Below are positions 1-13,600 of a stretch of 64,000 bases of DNA, piece after piece. Numbering within the stretch: position 1 is the first letter of the stretch; each line of letters starts with the position of its first letter. The position numbers were made by a program, and so were the translations under genes. The notes beneath the pieces are model-generated. The model made no database searches. It was not told where the DNA came from and worked only from the letters and a program-made list of their open reading frames with translations. Origin of the DNA: Trileptium ribeirensis (taxonomy: Eukaryota; Nematoda; Enoplea; Enoplida; Thoracostomopsidae). Location: contig JASANE010030034.1 in assembly GCA_030248225.1 (NCBI GenBank), forward strand, positions 107,558-171,557, in the 5' to 3' direction.

Positions 1-413
1 GATACACATTTTAGCCACTTTGTTGCTTACTAGTGTGATGACATCGTGTTTTTCCAGTTGATACACATTTTAGCCACTTTGTTGCTTACTAGTGTGATGA
101 CATCGTGTTTTTCCAGTTGATACACATTTTAGCCACTTTGTTGCTTACTAGTGTGATGACATCGTGTTTTTCCAGTTGATACACATTTTAGCCACTTTGT
201 TGCTTACTAGTGTGATGACATCGTGTTTTTCCAGTTGATACACATTTTAGCCACTTTGTTGCTTACTAGTGTGATGACATCGTGTTTTTCCAGTTGATAC
301 ACATTTTAGCCACTTTGTTGCTTACTAGTGTGATGACATCGTGTTTTTCCAGTTGATACACATTTTAGCCACTTTGTTGCTTACTAGTGTGATGACATCG
401 TGTTTTTCCAGTT
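1..413. repeat. 59-bp tandem repeat, 7 copies
   Basis: Seven consecutive units of 59 bp begin GATACACATTTTAGCC and end TTTTTCCAGTT. By eye the copies are identical, which points to recent amplification or to an assembly-sensitive region. The array continues to the left edge, so the real copy number is unknown. Each unit carries a pyrimidine tract plus CAG, i.e. a splice-acceptor-like signal. The unit start TTGATA is shared with the sequence just after the array (TTGATAAAA), a possible microhomology for the duplication. Confidence 0.97.
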
Positions 414-500
414 GATAAAATTGCATGTGAAGCGCTATGGTATTGACATCTGTTGTACGGATTTACCAAGGAAAATTATTGGAAATCACTTGCGCTGGCT
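412..500 (+). CDS. Candidate upstream exon of the CHD gene (uncertain)
   Basis: Directly after the pyrimidine-rich TTTTTCCAG that closes the 59-bp array there is an open frame beginning LIKLHVKRYGIDICCTDL, with a stop at 505-507 and a possible weak donor GT at 501. The pattern (hydrophobic pair, HVKRYGI, then TD) resembles the conserved LL.G..RHG...TD segment that lies C-terminal to the SANT-SLIDE region in CHD6-9 proteins and precedes the WPK segment. That is the expected place for it. The donor is poor, it would end in phase 2 while the next recognised exon starts in phase 0, and no linking exon was found between 507 and 1613. This could be chance similarity. Confidence 0.33.
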
Positions 501-506
501 GTATTA

Positions 507-1613
507 GCGATCTTGCTGTGTACCCTCTATCCGTTTTATTGAATGTAGAATTTACTTTTTGTCATATTTATCACTTCTGTTCGATATTCATTTGTGAGTT
601 GCGCCATCACAACGGTGTCGGGCATTTTTTCTGGCTGCGTCTGAAGTCGAGTGTAGTACTCAGTGTTAATGCTCTCTTGCTGACTTTTATTACTAATTGA
701 TTGCAAATCTATAGAATTTGGTTAAACACTGCAGATGCAGTGATAATGCGTGGTGCTAAAATTGTGGAAAACTCGAGAAAAAATGAGTTTATTAGCGTTA
801 ATTTGTTCAAATTCAAAACTAGCGTATGTAGTTAGTTAACTCAAGTCAAAATTAGTTATTTTGTAAACTCATTATTGCAGAATTTTTTGTTTAGTATGAG
901 TTTGCAAAGTATTCAAGGAAGAGTTTCACTTTGCATTAAAGAGTAGCACTTTCCAATGATCAAACCACTGATGTCGGCCGGAGCAAATGTATTAAATTTA
1001 TATTCTTAACGACTTTCTTTACATAAGCCCGGTTTATGCGAACATGGTTCAGAGTTATGTTTTTATTACGTTAAAATTTATCATAACAGATGGAAATTCG
1101 TGAATACTATCTCACAATAATGTACATAACTGAAATTTCAGATGTTGTCACTTTGGGGTTTTTTAGTTGTCGTATCGCTGTCATCGTCTCACAGTGAATA
1201 ATAATTGCTATACACCAGCGGTCCAAACAACGAACGGTTTAGAGCTTGAACTGAGCCTTTTGCCGTGTTTTTAAGTAAAGAAGGTTGTGCGTTATTCTCA
1301 CGCTGGTTTTAAAGCAAAGAAGTAATTAGCATTTAAGCATTTCTTATCTTATTTTGTTGTTCATTGTCGCTCAGCTACTTCTGCTGCTACTAGATGCGAA
1401 ATACAGTCTGCCAGAAATATCACGGCCCGGATCAACAGACTTCAAGCTAACACCATTATAATATTACCGTTTTTTTTATTTTATTTTAATTAGATGTTCG
1501 ATTAGATTTAGTGGGATCACGTTTATTACCGAACAGTGTTCGCGGCATTATTTCTTGCACGTACTGTAACTTCATTGAGTGGTTATTTCTACATTTTTTG
1601 TTATATTTTGCAG
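507..1613 (+). other. Presumed intronic or flanking sequence, nothing recognised
   Basis: AT-rich sequence between the candidate exon and the first firm exon. I searched it for an exon ending in phase 0 that would connect the two and found no stretch with both good sites and family similarity. No transposon ends were seen. Confidence 0.4.
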
Positions 1614-1688
1614 CTAGTTTCTGACGGTGACGTGATGTCTGCTCAGCTAGTTGCAATGCAAACAGCAGCCTTAATGGAATGGCCAAAG
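1614..1688 (+). CDS. CHD gene exon: segment ending in WPK
   Basis: Acceptor TTTTGCAG ends at 1613 and donor GTACAG starts at 1689, phase 0 at both ends, 25 codons. It reads LVSDGDVMSAQLVAMQTAAL then MEWPK. In CHD6-9 proteins a helical stretch ends in a conserved WPKDR just before an N-R-x-x-x-x-C motif. Here WPK is completed by ERTLVLRCQNLC at the start of the next exon, which supports both splice sites. Neighbour on the right is a 3.0-kb intron. Confidence 0.82.
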
Positions 1689-4600
1689 GTACAGTCTTTC
1701 CATGACAGTTCATTGCTTTAAACTAATGAAGATTTTAATTTCCGAAATTATTGGAAGTATTAGACAGTATTACAGCCATTTTTTCTACGCCAGTGTTGAT
1801 ACACAATTTTTGCTCAAGTATTACGATTGTTAGCAAACATAAAATTGGCACAGTACAATTAATTAAGCCGATCTAAGAGTTAAGTATTGAGGTATCCAGT
1901 GTTTCATACAGTTTGATTTAAATCGAGAAAATTAACGAATATACATGGGCTCTTCAAATTGGGGGTGGGGGCCCCTGGCACGTTCGGTTCCCCCTGGTTC
2001 AGAACAGGTGCTCCCGGTTCATGCCCCTGACAACGTTTTGGGATCCCGCGGTTCACCGTCTCTTCAAAAAATTTTTGTTTCCAATCTGTCCAAAGTACAT
2101 AAACTTCGATTAAAATATGTACTAAAATTCTGTTCTGAAGCCAAAAATGTTGCAAATTTTGTTAAAATTTGCTTCAAAATGGCTATTTCTCTTTATCGAA
2201 ACCACTAAGGCAGTGTTTCTGACACGATTTTTAAACGTTTTTCTCTTGAAAAAATGCCCCCGGCAAAATCGGGCGCCTCCGGTTCGGAACCAGGGGGGGC
2301 GGCACCTGGCTCATGGCCCCTGGCAAAATTTTCAGCGAATGGAGAGCCCAGCATATTTGTGATATTGAATCCTAAGTGTGTACCTTTTTATAGTATTAAG
2401 ATTTATATCTTTATTGTTAGTAGCATGATCAGTGAAATCGTTAAAACCTTAATTCTGAACTGTTCATTGCGAAGAATCGACACGTTTGCTGTTACCGAGC
2501 TAAAACATAATGGAATGAATCGTAATACGAATCATTTAAACCTATGGTACATAATACTAAAGCAAGCCGTAATGTAGAGGTACATAGTGTAATAGACGAT
2601 GGTTTCATCCCAATATTTGCTACCCAATATTATGTGTAGATATAAGCCAAGTAGGAAAACGTGTCGATGGTCATAAGTTGAACTTTATTAACTGAAGAAA
2701 GATGATTACGAATATGTATACTATTATGTGTATAAATAAAAAAGTTTGTTAAACCGACGCCAAATGTTTTTGAAGTAAAAATATTGCATGGCACCGGGTC
2801 TGGTGATAGCCCTCAGATATAGAAGACCTCGCTATGGCATGGCGCCCGGGAATGCAGCTTCCGAGCATTCATGATTGAAATATTTTCTCGATATGATTTA
2901 AAAATTAATTTTTTGGTAATAACTTTCACCAAAAAATTACCAATTTTAATATACTTTGTTTTCTTCTAAAATAATGAAAATTCATGTTTTTAGTTATGGG
3001 TGCTCGGTGAAGGAGTAGGTATGCTTCTATATTCGTATGGATTCTGTACCTACCAACCTGTATCTAATGATCACCACTGAGTTGAATCAAAAATTCCTAC
3101 TGAACATGTTGATTTCGTGAAGTACACCTAGGTTGCTTCTCATGTTCTGCATGTCAGTACAGTTTTCGATGTCTGATATTAAGTGCACAAAAATATTACT
3201 CCCAAACCAATGCATAGTATTGTCGGCTACGCTATACATTTTATAAACTTTCGGTTAACTATAGTTGAGGATTCGGTATCTTTAAGTTTGGGGATTGCCA
3301 CGGGAGACCATGTTCATTCTCGGGAAGAATCTCGAGTGAATGGAAGGGGGGCGGGCGAAATTTCAATTTTTACGCGTATTTTGAGCCAGATTTTTGTTAT
3401 GTGCAGATACTTTCTGCACTGATGCTATTATTAGGTGTCGTGACTGGCTTATTAAGTCACCCTGAGGCTGGATTTCGAAATTTGTAGGTTTTCAAATCCC
3501 TGTCTTAAGGCTGAGCTGCTGTTCCATCTTACGAAATTTTGACCGAATGCATAGCCAGCACAAAGCTGGATTCTCCACGGACCCTCGCCGACCTGTGTGG
3601 TCATCTGTTGAGCGACACTTTTATTTAAATTCATAAGGAGGTCGAATCGTGGGGCTGGGCCAGACCGGGAAGCGAGGCCCCGCCCCGCTCTCCTGTTTGA
3701 AGAAACCAGCATAGTTGTGGAAGATGCTACCGTAGTCTACATACGAGCAATCCACTGCAACGACATTTTAAACATTTTTCTGCTACTAGCAGGTCGCTTA
3801 TAGGGCTCTGCGTGCTCCACTCGTTGCTGAACAGAGGGCATTAGAGTTAAAATACATGCAAATCCTGGTAGATGATGCTTGTTGTACTGCTGAACGGTAG
3901 AAACTGCTTATATTAGTGATAAAATGGGACTACTATTTCACCAAACGTCTTGCATCTTATCTGTAATTTTTTCGACCAGGTCGGCTCCACAAGACCATCT
4001 GGTTAATTTGTCAAAGTGAACTTACTTCTACCTGAAAAACAACATGGTTAGTTACACATGATATGGCTATTGTACAAGAAGAGCTGGTTCATCACGTAAA
4101 AATTTCGTGCCCTTTGTCTTAGCGTGCCAATGCTACGTATTTTTGCCGGGCATTAAAAAGATACCATTAAATTGATAACACACATAATTTTATTCATGAT
4201 TTATTTTTACATGATCGCAAGCAAAATTTCCGTTTCTGTTGGCGTTTACCATGCGACATTTTTTGCATGTTAAAATGGTTATGTAAAAATCTCAAATGTT
4301 AAGATTTAAAAACACAAATCGGGAGTGACTAAATTTCAGAACACCACTGTTGTTTAAAAAGGTTTGAGTTATTTTCAAATGTTACCAGAATGGTTCATCT
4401 CAATATTATGCTTCAGGGGATACTTAATTATTTTCTCGCCATAAACTAGAGTTATTTTTAAATATATTCGAATATATTTATATTGAGCATTGGTTGTAAA
4501 CACTTTTTGTGTCACTTTTTGGGCAAACTTTCACGATTATGTTATTTCAATGTGAAATACTGTGCTAGGTTATGCTAAGGCGTACACCAGTATAATGTTG

Positions 4601-7600
4601 GTCAGCACAGCTATTTTGCGAATGTGACTGAATTTTTTTCAAAATAGATTTCATTCTTTTGCAACTTCCGCATACTGGTTAATAATCATTAGGAACGTAC
4701 ACTCGTTTTGCGATGCCAAAATCTGTGTGCCCTCGTTGAAACTGGATACTGGCCAAGCGTACGTGCCATACAGCAACTTCAAGAGCTGGAAGCGGCGGAT
4801 CTGACGGCTATAAATAGCAATAGCAGCTCTCGACCCATGACGCCTGACTCCGTGGCAGCGGTTGCTGCGGCTGAGAATTCCAGTACCAGCACCGCCGTCG
4901 TTACTGCTACTGCTCTTAAAACGTATAGCCGGAGCGGTCGTTCGCTACGGACCCGATCAATGACCCCAGTTGAAGCCGTGATTTCGTCAGCCCCCGCTAC
5001 CAGAAGTCAGCCGTTGGCGTCGACTCAGTCTCATCTGACACTGCCAAATTTGGTTGCGTCGCCTACGACAACTGTGCAATCTACAACCGAAGCAGATGCT
5101 GTTACTGACCCGGTTGCTTCAGTTTTGGTACGTTTTCTTTGCAACATGTGCAGTTAGTTTGTGCTCGCTTTTATGAAACAATTTTTTTATATTTTGCGCG
5201 GACCAGCAATGGCATTGTATATCAGTATAAATATATATAAAAGATTCTAAAGTGTGTTCATATGTAGCTCCATCGTATGTCATAGTTTTCAATTTTTTTA
5301 TGTTTGAAAGGAAATATACAATGTTTATAACATAATTTTTTTCATTTATATATTTTTTAATAAAAAACTGGAAAACTATTTTTTGGCGCACGAAAACACT
5401 TTGGTTTTCGTCGAATTTTTTTATCTGATTTCTAGTCCGTAAACAATTTCAAATGCCATTTTTGATTTGTAGAGTGCTGTTGAAAAATTTCCAATTTCGT
5501 TCTCCAAATCACAGCGATTTGGCAATTTTCGGTGTTCCAATCCTGCTGTGGAGAAAAAGCTTTTTATCCTGTTTGGACCTGGTACCTAATTTTCTTCAGC
5601 GTTAATAAACTGGTTGTAGGAGAACATTAGGTTACTTTGTTCTTTTGAAATGTAAAGTTCCATTCTTTTCCAGGTTTTTGGATTAAGAGGAAAGGGACTC
5701 GACCTGTATTTGGCTAAGGGTGACAACTGTAGGAGAGCTTCCCCTAATACTAGATTCCTTCAATGATCCATTCCGGGGAGTTTTGTTCGAGAACGAAAAA
5801 TGCAGCAGTGGTAACCGAAATTTGATAACTGATTTTGACAATGCAGCGCAAGATGTAGTGACTGCTTAGAATTTTATCTCAAGATGTTTTCATCAATGAA
5901 GGCAGCCTTTTTTGAATGAACCAAAAGCAAAAAAAATTTGAAAAATTTGCATTGGAATTTACCACGGTTTCTCGTGGTCATCACTAATTCTGAATTTACG
6001 ATCTCTATTTGCTGGGACCCGGATGGAATCCGATTACATAATCCGATACAAGGTTGTTTATTTGCTTGCTTCATTTCTGGATATGCTTTGTGTTTTATCT
6101 TTAGTGATCGGAAAATTTTTATCACTAAAGGTTGATTTGAGGTATGCACTATTATTCTAGTTATTGCTTGCTGATTAAGTTAGACTACAGTTCTTTTCTT
6201 TTTGTAAAGATGTATCAAAGTTTTCCCTTTTAACCTACGCGACATCTGTTAGCCAAAAAGTATCACATGACCTTTTTACCAAAATGCACTTTAAGTATTC
6301 GGAAATAAATCAGTGTAATAATATCGACGTGACGCTGCTGCACTGCGCACTTCCCAGACGCAATGCCCATACGACCCCGGCTATCGTGACTTCAAGGGCG
6401 GACCTGATGGGTTTCAATCACGCGAATGTCTTTTCCCACGCGAGTCAGGCCCAAGAAATGACGGAGCTTAGCAAGCCGCAGGAGCGCTTCACAGGATGTG
6501 TTCTGATCCTGCCGGACGGGTTGCGCACGTAGTCTACGAGGTACTACCTTTGAGGTCCCCAGGGAGGTCGGCTCCGTCACCTGCTCACAGGCCAAAGAGA
6601 CCGTACCACTATTCCCTATCCACGTCCAAACCCGGGAAGTATAAAATTCTTTCTGACTTTTGTAAATGGGGAATTTATTTGGTTTCGTTTTAGCCAGTGG
6701 CCCCCACTAGGGTCCGACAAATCCCTAGACGTTTAACGTCGGATCCGCGCGTATCTAATTTCCTAGTTTGGGTGCTCAGCGTGAGTTTAAAATTTTCTTT
6801 CCTAATGAGTCGCACCAGTCGTACCTATACAATAACAATTATTAACGACTAAATTGTAATCGGCGAGTCACGCTAAGGTTTGCTTCTTCAATGCGCGTGT
6901 CAAACCTGAACGTGGGTCGTCGATCGGGGTGACGGATTTCAAACCCCTTCGATTCCTATCGCTACTGTGGGTCAACAAAACACTTACACAATTCGGGTTT
7001 CCAGCGAGCATTTATTGATGAGTTACACAAAAATTTACGGGTACGCGGACAGATACATATTGTACGGGCAGATACAATAGCGTTATGTCACATTTATAGC
7101 ACGCTAATACGTAATAAGCAGAGCTTCGGTTGGAGAGGGTCGCGGAGTCATCGCCTTTTTCATTGAACTCACACAGCTGAGTCAAAACACGGCATATGCT
7201 GTGAGGCCTTATCTTATGACAGCTGCGCTTACCTTACTCATGAAAACAGTAGAGGGTGAAGTTAAGATTAGTACTAATGAGTGCTAAGGTTAGTTATCGA
7301 CATAATAAAGGCGCCATCGAAATAACTATTTGCTTAGGACTAGGCTTGATAACACGAGGGGAACTCCGACACAACAATAGGTTCGGGTAAGCGAAAGGCG
7401 GAACGAGGCGGGGATACGGGGATGAGCGTGCAACGGGACGTTTGCGAGACTTCATCTTGCTCATGCAAATCACAAAACTATGGTACATAATGATCAGTAA
7501 CTTATTTTCGCAGTTAGTAGCGATGCGGTTAACTTATGACAACACAACACAATAATGGATACAACAAAGCTTAAGGATACCATGACAAGAGTATGCAATA

Positions 7601-10600
7601 TTCCTCGGTACGACTCCTAAGTTCTTTTCTAAGTGTGCGACAACGGTACGATACAAAATTTTCTCTCCTACTCGCATACATACATACAAGTTTGAAATGT
7701 GATATAAATTTTGTTCTGAAATATCCGGATACACTACATAATTTTGATCCTTATTCTCTACTAGATTGCTCCACAAGCACGGTGGAATTCAGGCCCTGAT
7801 TTTCATAATTCTTTGATCCGGGTCATGGCAGGAACAAATGCTTCAAATACAACAACTTGATTTGCAACAACAGAAAAAGGAACGATCGGAGCGGACTTGG
7901 CTTCCGGGCACTTACGGGGTCCCGGTTGTATGAACTTGGGACTAAGTTTTGAGCGTTTCTTAATGCAAAATTTGGTTCCATTTACTACGCGGGTGCTACA
8001 CTGGGGGGTAATCAGGTTAAGTAATATTCGTGACGGGGTCTCGCAGGCTCTCGGCATCGATCCAATGGTACTAAAATTTACGTTATTTTGACTTAAAAAT
8101 GTTCCTATTTGGATACTGAAGTTTGACTGTTATTTCGAGAAGTTTCTGCTCGACGCAACGAGACGATAAATGGAGGCCCCGGTTGATAAAACAACCGTAA
8201 CAATTTTACTAGCTTAATCCCACTCGGTTGATATCCTTAGACGGATTTGTCTTCTAATTCTCGATCGAGATTTGAGCTTAAGTTCCGTAGGGGCTGGAGA
8301 AAACCTACCATTCGTCATATCTTCCTAAATTACCAGCCTTTTTCTACGAACTTTTACATGGATGCTGGGTTTGACCTTCTACTTCGAATTCCTAGGACCG
8401 GGTCAACGGTCCTCACAAAAATGGTCCGTCGGGCCGAGACCCGATAGACTCGAAGTCACATTTAGCGACTTCGATAATCTTGAAATCCTAAAATATTTTC
8501 ACTGCTAATGCAACTTATCAACACTGGGGAATTTGATATTTTCCTTTCCCCAGCTAAAACGCGTGGAAAAGCAAGACCAAAACAGACTTACAGAAACAGT
8601 CTGTATTATGAAATTTGAACTGCAATTCGAGCAACTGTGGTGCGGGTCGGATCTAAACTGCCTATAACTTTTGAACGGGCCACGGCTTTGCCGGGCTCAA
8701 TAGCTTAAACGAAAGGCCTACTGGGCCTCTATATCTACAAGAAAAATCGATAAAATTCCTGGAACAGATGTCCAGATATTAATGTGTAAAGTTCGGGTAA
8801 AAGCGGACTATTATCGGGCCGTCGGGTTTGTAATTCCGACATGATAAAGTTAAAGTTTATGATACTATCTTAAAGCAGACATGCTTGCGAAGAAACTGCG
8901 AGAGTTTCACCAAGACTCCTGGGGAGGATCTTGAGATATTTTAATTTTAATCTGGAACTGACAATTTTGGTAGGGTCAGGTCACTTCCAGGCCATCGGGT
9001 TTGTGATTCCGATGTAATAATGTCAGGTTTCAGAGCAGTGTCCAATGGTGGACATCCCTACGGAGAAACTGCGAAAGTTTCAGCGAAATTCCTGGAGAAA
9101 TTCTTAAAATATTTTACTTGTAATCTTAATTTCACCTTTTTGTGGGGTTGGGCCACTTCAAGGTCGTCGGGTTTCGGTATCCGACTCGAAGTCAATGGAT
9201 TTTATAGTCCGATTCAATGGTAAACAATACTATAAAGAAACTGCAAAGGATTCAGCTATATTCCGGGAGTAAATCCAAAGATACTCGACTTTTCACCTTA
9301 CGGTGGGAACGTGTCCCCTTTTTGGGTCGTCGGGTTTATGTTCCTGATGTGATATTTAAATGTTTTAATCGCTCAATCGATAGCTCGGATCCTCCTCGGG
9401 ATCAGTGTAGAATGCCAACTAAATTCTTGGGACAGTTCTCTAGATAAACCGAATTTCCTATTTTTTAACAGGGGCGAGCCGTCACGCTCACGGGACATTA
9501 TGTCGGTGTAAAGTTTTAATGGGCAACGTTGCCTATAGCACTATTAACCTATTTCTGACGCGTATTCCGGTCCTATCCATGTAAAGCAATCCACAAATGA
9601 CAAATAACTCCAATCAACAAAAATCAGTATAGCTGGACGGACTCTCGTCCAGGTAAAATCGTAAAACGCATAAAATCCTGAAAGCCCTCTTCGGCAAATT
9701 CTAAATAGACCAGGCTCGTTCGTGTATGACCGTGGATGATTCGGAGTACTAGTCGAGGCGTCTTGTTTAGCCACGATATTTTCATGTAAAACGTTTGTTT
9801 AACCTCGGTCAGCTCAATACTCGAACTTTTCGATCCTAACTCAGCTCAAGGAAACATGTAAATTACGTCTAAGCGTAAGTGTTACGCTTTCTTTGTGTCC
9901 TAATCTCAATGACCGAGGGAGGTCCAGCACGACTTCGGGTGTTCAGTCAAATCATTCGAGCGGGCAGCCGCGACTACGGGTCGGCGGGACGAGCTAGGGC
10001 GGACAGGGCTATCATGTAAAAGCCAAGTGTGGACAGGGAGTCCACGGAGACTTGGTTTCATTTCTGATCAATGCGTTTTCTACGGTATCCTAAAGGCTGC
10101 TACGGACGTACTTAACCTAACTGATTACAATACTACGATAGCCTAGGGTAGTCTCTCCCTGTCCACACTTACAGCGCTTGGGTCTTTGTTCCAGCATCCA
10201 TCGCCCATCCGTACGCACGATCCAACGCAAAAGCCACAGTCGATAAAGCCGTAAAACAAAAACGAAGCCGAAACATTTAATAAACTAAGCGCTGGAGTCG
10301 GTCTGCAAAACGACCGAACTCCACGCTGCCAAAGTCGTACTGAACGCTCACTATTCAGTGCGCGTCTGCTTTTATATGAAAATTTAAAATTTTAAATTTT
10401 TGAACTTATTCGGCCGTTAAAGTGCTTATTAAGCACTTTTGGCCGATTTTCTGATTACCTAATATTACCTAATTAAATCAACAATATTGTTATCGGCCGA
10501 ATTCCGATCATATTTTCGGAAATTTCGAGCCGATTTTATTACAAAATCTTATATAAATATAATTGATTTACGACCTTGGTTTATTAGAAATTTAATATAA

Positions 10601-13600
10601 ATCGCAACCACAGCCCCCCCCCCCCCCCAACAAAAAAAAAAAAAATAGACTCTTGGGGGAGGGTCCATGCCAAATTTTTCTCCGGGTATGGTGTTTAAAC
10701 GGTTCCCCTGAGTTCGGGGGACACTTTTCTGGGGGTGTTCTATATATCTTTGGGTTCGTCTCGACAAGGGGAATCCAATGAGGGGTGACACGCCTGTCGG
10801 GGCGTTAGTTTGAACTCTTCGTACGTGGTACCCAAAAGTGGGCGCATCTAGACCCGTCCGGGCTCAAATGAAAGCCTCGGGTCTGGGGTTTCTAATGATA
10901 CTACTCATGCGGTTTTCTGTCCATAATTCGTCGAATTGTTTAGTTAAATGTATTTTACCAGTTTACTTATATCCTAATTGGTCCCTAAGTCCGTGGATCC
11001 GGGTCGGATTTCCACGAGACCGGTCTCATTCGAAAGACCGTAAATTTCTCTACAATAAATATTAAGTACAAAATTTTGGAATTCCCAACGGTTCCGGAGA
11101 TATGGACCGGAGCCGATACTTTTGGTTTCTAAAATTCGCAAATTTTCACTCTCGTTTCTTATCTTAACCAGCGAAATTGAACGCTGGTAGACGATATTTC
11201 GTAAAGTTATACAATTTACCAGTGTGGCGAGCACTGGTAAACTTTATATTTTCGGTTTCCACTTATAATTTTCAAGAAATTGTTTCGATCGCTGTTCGCT
11301 CTCGAGCGGACAGCCACATTTTTTGTAGTCCTCATTCGTGAGGACGGTCGTGACGGGTGTCCGTCACGGCCAGTAATTCCTATAAAAATTTGTGACCAAT
11401 TTCGAGGTCCTACCATTCGGGGTAGGGCTATTCCTATATATACTTTTACACTGGGTCCGGCGGGGGAGTCGTACCGTCCTAAAATTCCTACGAAATCGCG
11501 TATGGCAAGGGCTCGCCATACGCACATTCTACACCTATAAAATATCGATTTAGACGCATAAAAAATCCCTAAAATTCCCTCTAAAACATGTCAAATACGT
11601 TACTCTATACCGATCGTACTTCCAACCTAAAATGCACAACATTACAACAAAATATGACAATCAGAGCATATAAATCATGGTCAAACGCAGGCGCTTTTAT
11701 GGCCTGTTCGACCCAACAAAACGATACAATCATAACGCAATATTGGCATGATACGGTATACGGCAATAACAATGGATGGTATGAACAGGGTACAATAATT
11801 GATTAACAATTTATATCCCAATCAAATTGTCGAAACTTGTACCTGAAAACATGTATAGACAACAACATCAGTTCCACGGCACACAGTTATATCATACGGT
11901 CATGGTAACATACATTGAAAAGGTGCCTTTATGGCCATCAAACGAATAACAATAACGATGATAACGGTTCAAATATATATATACATATATATATACAAGG
12001 ATGCCTTTATGGCCAACGATACGACATAAAAATCATGATATTGTCACTAGGTACATATATCGAGGCGTGCCATCGGGGCACTACAACTGATGGATACAAA
12101 GATCTGTATATACGGTTATGATTTCTCGACAAATATCCATCCCTAAAATAACCATAACGATACCCATTTTGATCAAAACGTCGTCGGCGGTGCAGGCCGA
12201 AATACGGAAAATACGAGTCGGTTACATAGCGGGACTCTTCGAACCTAATTATTCCGTTTACCTATATATAGATATATATAGTACGATTGAATTTGTTCCA
12301 ATTCCATACGTATATACGTTGCTTCCAGTTCTGTTACAATTACCTACGTATTTACCTGATAATTTCTGATTCATTGTAATTACGTACTTACATGACCATA
12401 TTTATCTTGCGAGTTATTTCGATTGCTAATTTACGTATATACGGTAGTTCATGATTTGTGCCAGTTAGGCGATCTATATGTGAGGTGACAACAGGGCTTT
12501 ATGGTCGACGGGTATATATAGAGAAGCTCAATATATATATATATTTTTGCTTGCGAATAATTGATTCTACTTACATAAATGTACGTACTGCGGGGCAAGG
12601 GTGGGTTCCGTACCCTTTTTTGGCTACTCCCGCCGGGTGTTCCAGGTTGGGGAACTCTGGTGACAGAATTCAGAAATGTTGACCACTATACACGTGGTCA
12701 TGATTATTGGGGAAGTCGACTAAATGTTGACCATTACGCTATGGTCGGGATTTTTAGTACTCGGAAAAGTTGTCCATTACACTGTGGACGGGATTTTTGG
12801 TATTCGGAAAAATGTTGTCCATTATACTGTGGACATAATTATTGGTGGTCGAAAAATGTTGACCATGGCACTGTGGTCAGATTTATTTTTATTCGAAAAA
12901 ACGTTAACCATTGGGGTGTGGTCAGGATTTTCGTAAAAGTTGACCATTACCGTGTGGTCAGGATTTTCATAAAAGTTGACCATTACCGTGTGGTCAGGAT
13001 TATGGGTTTTCGCTAAATGTTCGCCATTAGGCTGTGGTCAGGATTATCCACCTCGTAACGATCCGTATGGATCTGTTACATCAGTAAGGTACATCTGGTG
13101 AAGAAAAATGCGTTATCTGTAGGATCTAGCAGTGTCGGCTGCTTTGTTTGGATGTGCTGATTATTTTTTATTCATGTTTTATGTATTTATTTTTAGAAAT
13201 TAGAAGTTTGCCGTCAGCGTAGTAGTCGAGTTGGTCGGGGCCGAGGTCGTAAACCCACGAGTGTGTCGTCGAACAACAGCATCTCGAACACTAATAGCGC
13301 TGTCAATGAAGTTTCTGGGGGAATACGTGACGGTAGCATATTATGTTTTCATATGTGGCAAGCGCATACATTCATATTATTGTTCATCTCGAATAAAAGT
13401 TATTCAGCTGTATGTTACTTTACCTTCAGGCCCTGAAAAACATGATGCCGTAATTGTTGAAAATTGGCGGAGTAGCAAGATTTTTTCTAAAATTTTAGCA
13501 AAATATGTTTTGACTCTCGTGAATTTCTTTCCGTGACTAAATAAAGACTAAAATAAATTGTACAGTCATGGTCAGGAATAAAAGCAAAATAATCAAAATT

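Larger units (their letters stand above)
5128..13196 (+). other. Long intron (8.1 kb) with a compositionally odd stretch
   Basis: The longest intron of the gene. 5130-6280 is ordinary AT-rich sequence. 6330-6620 is a GC-rich patch with short open frames (for example 6284-6532) that I cannot identify. About 6.7 to 12.6 kb has many CG dinucleotides and blocks such as TCGTCGGGTTT, unlike the other introns. It includes the ~168-bp units at 8.8-9.4 kb, a 16-bp perfect inverted repeat (10025-10040 with 10155-10170), a hairpin at 10411-10445, a C-run then A-run at about 10615-10645, and AT microsatellites near 11980 and 12530. No gene is supported in it. Confidence 0.7.

Noticed and set aside
1..413. 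Possible CRISPR-like array (regular repeats at the left edge)
   Set aside because: Units are contiguous identical tandem copies without variable spacers, in an animal intron-type setting.
437..700. 87-codon frame after the 59-bp array
   Set aside because: Hydrophobic, repeat-flanking, with no similarity to any family. The more CHD-like reading is in another frame from 412.
6284..6595. GC-rich open frames in the long intron
   Set aside because: No recognisable domain on either strand and no splice phase that fits the CHD gene; kept only as an unexplained GC-rich patch.
12579..13016. 145-codon frame with VDHYRVVRIF repeats
   Set aside because: Translation of the hairpin minisatellite; repeat peptide only.
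13231..13536. 101-codon frame MVGAEVVNPRVC...
   Set aside because: Out-of-frame shadow of the real exon 13197-13332; the phase-consistent frame reads RVGRGRGRKP.
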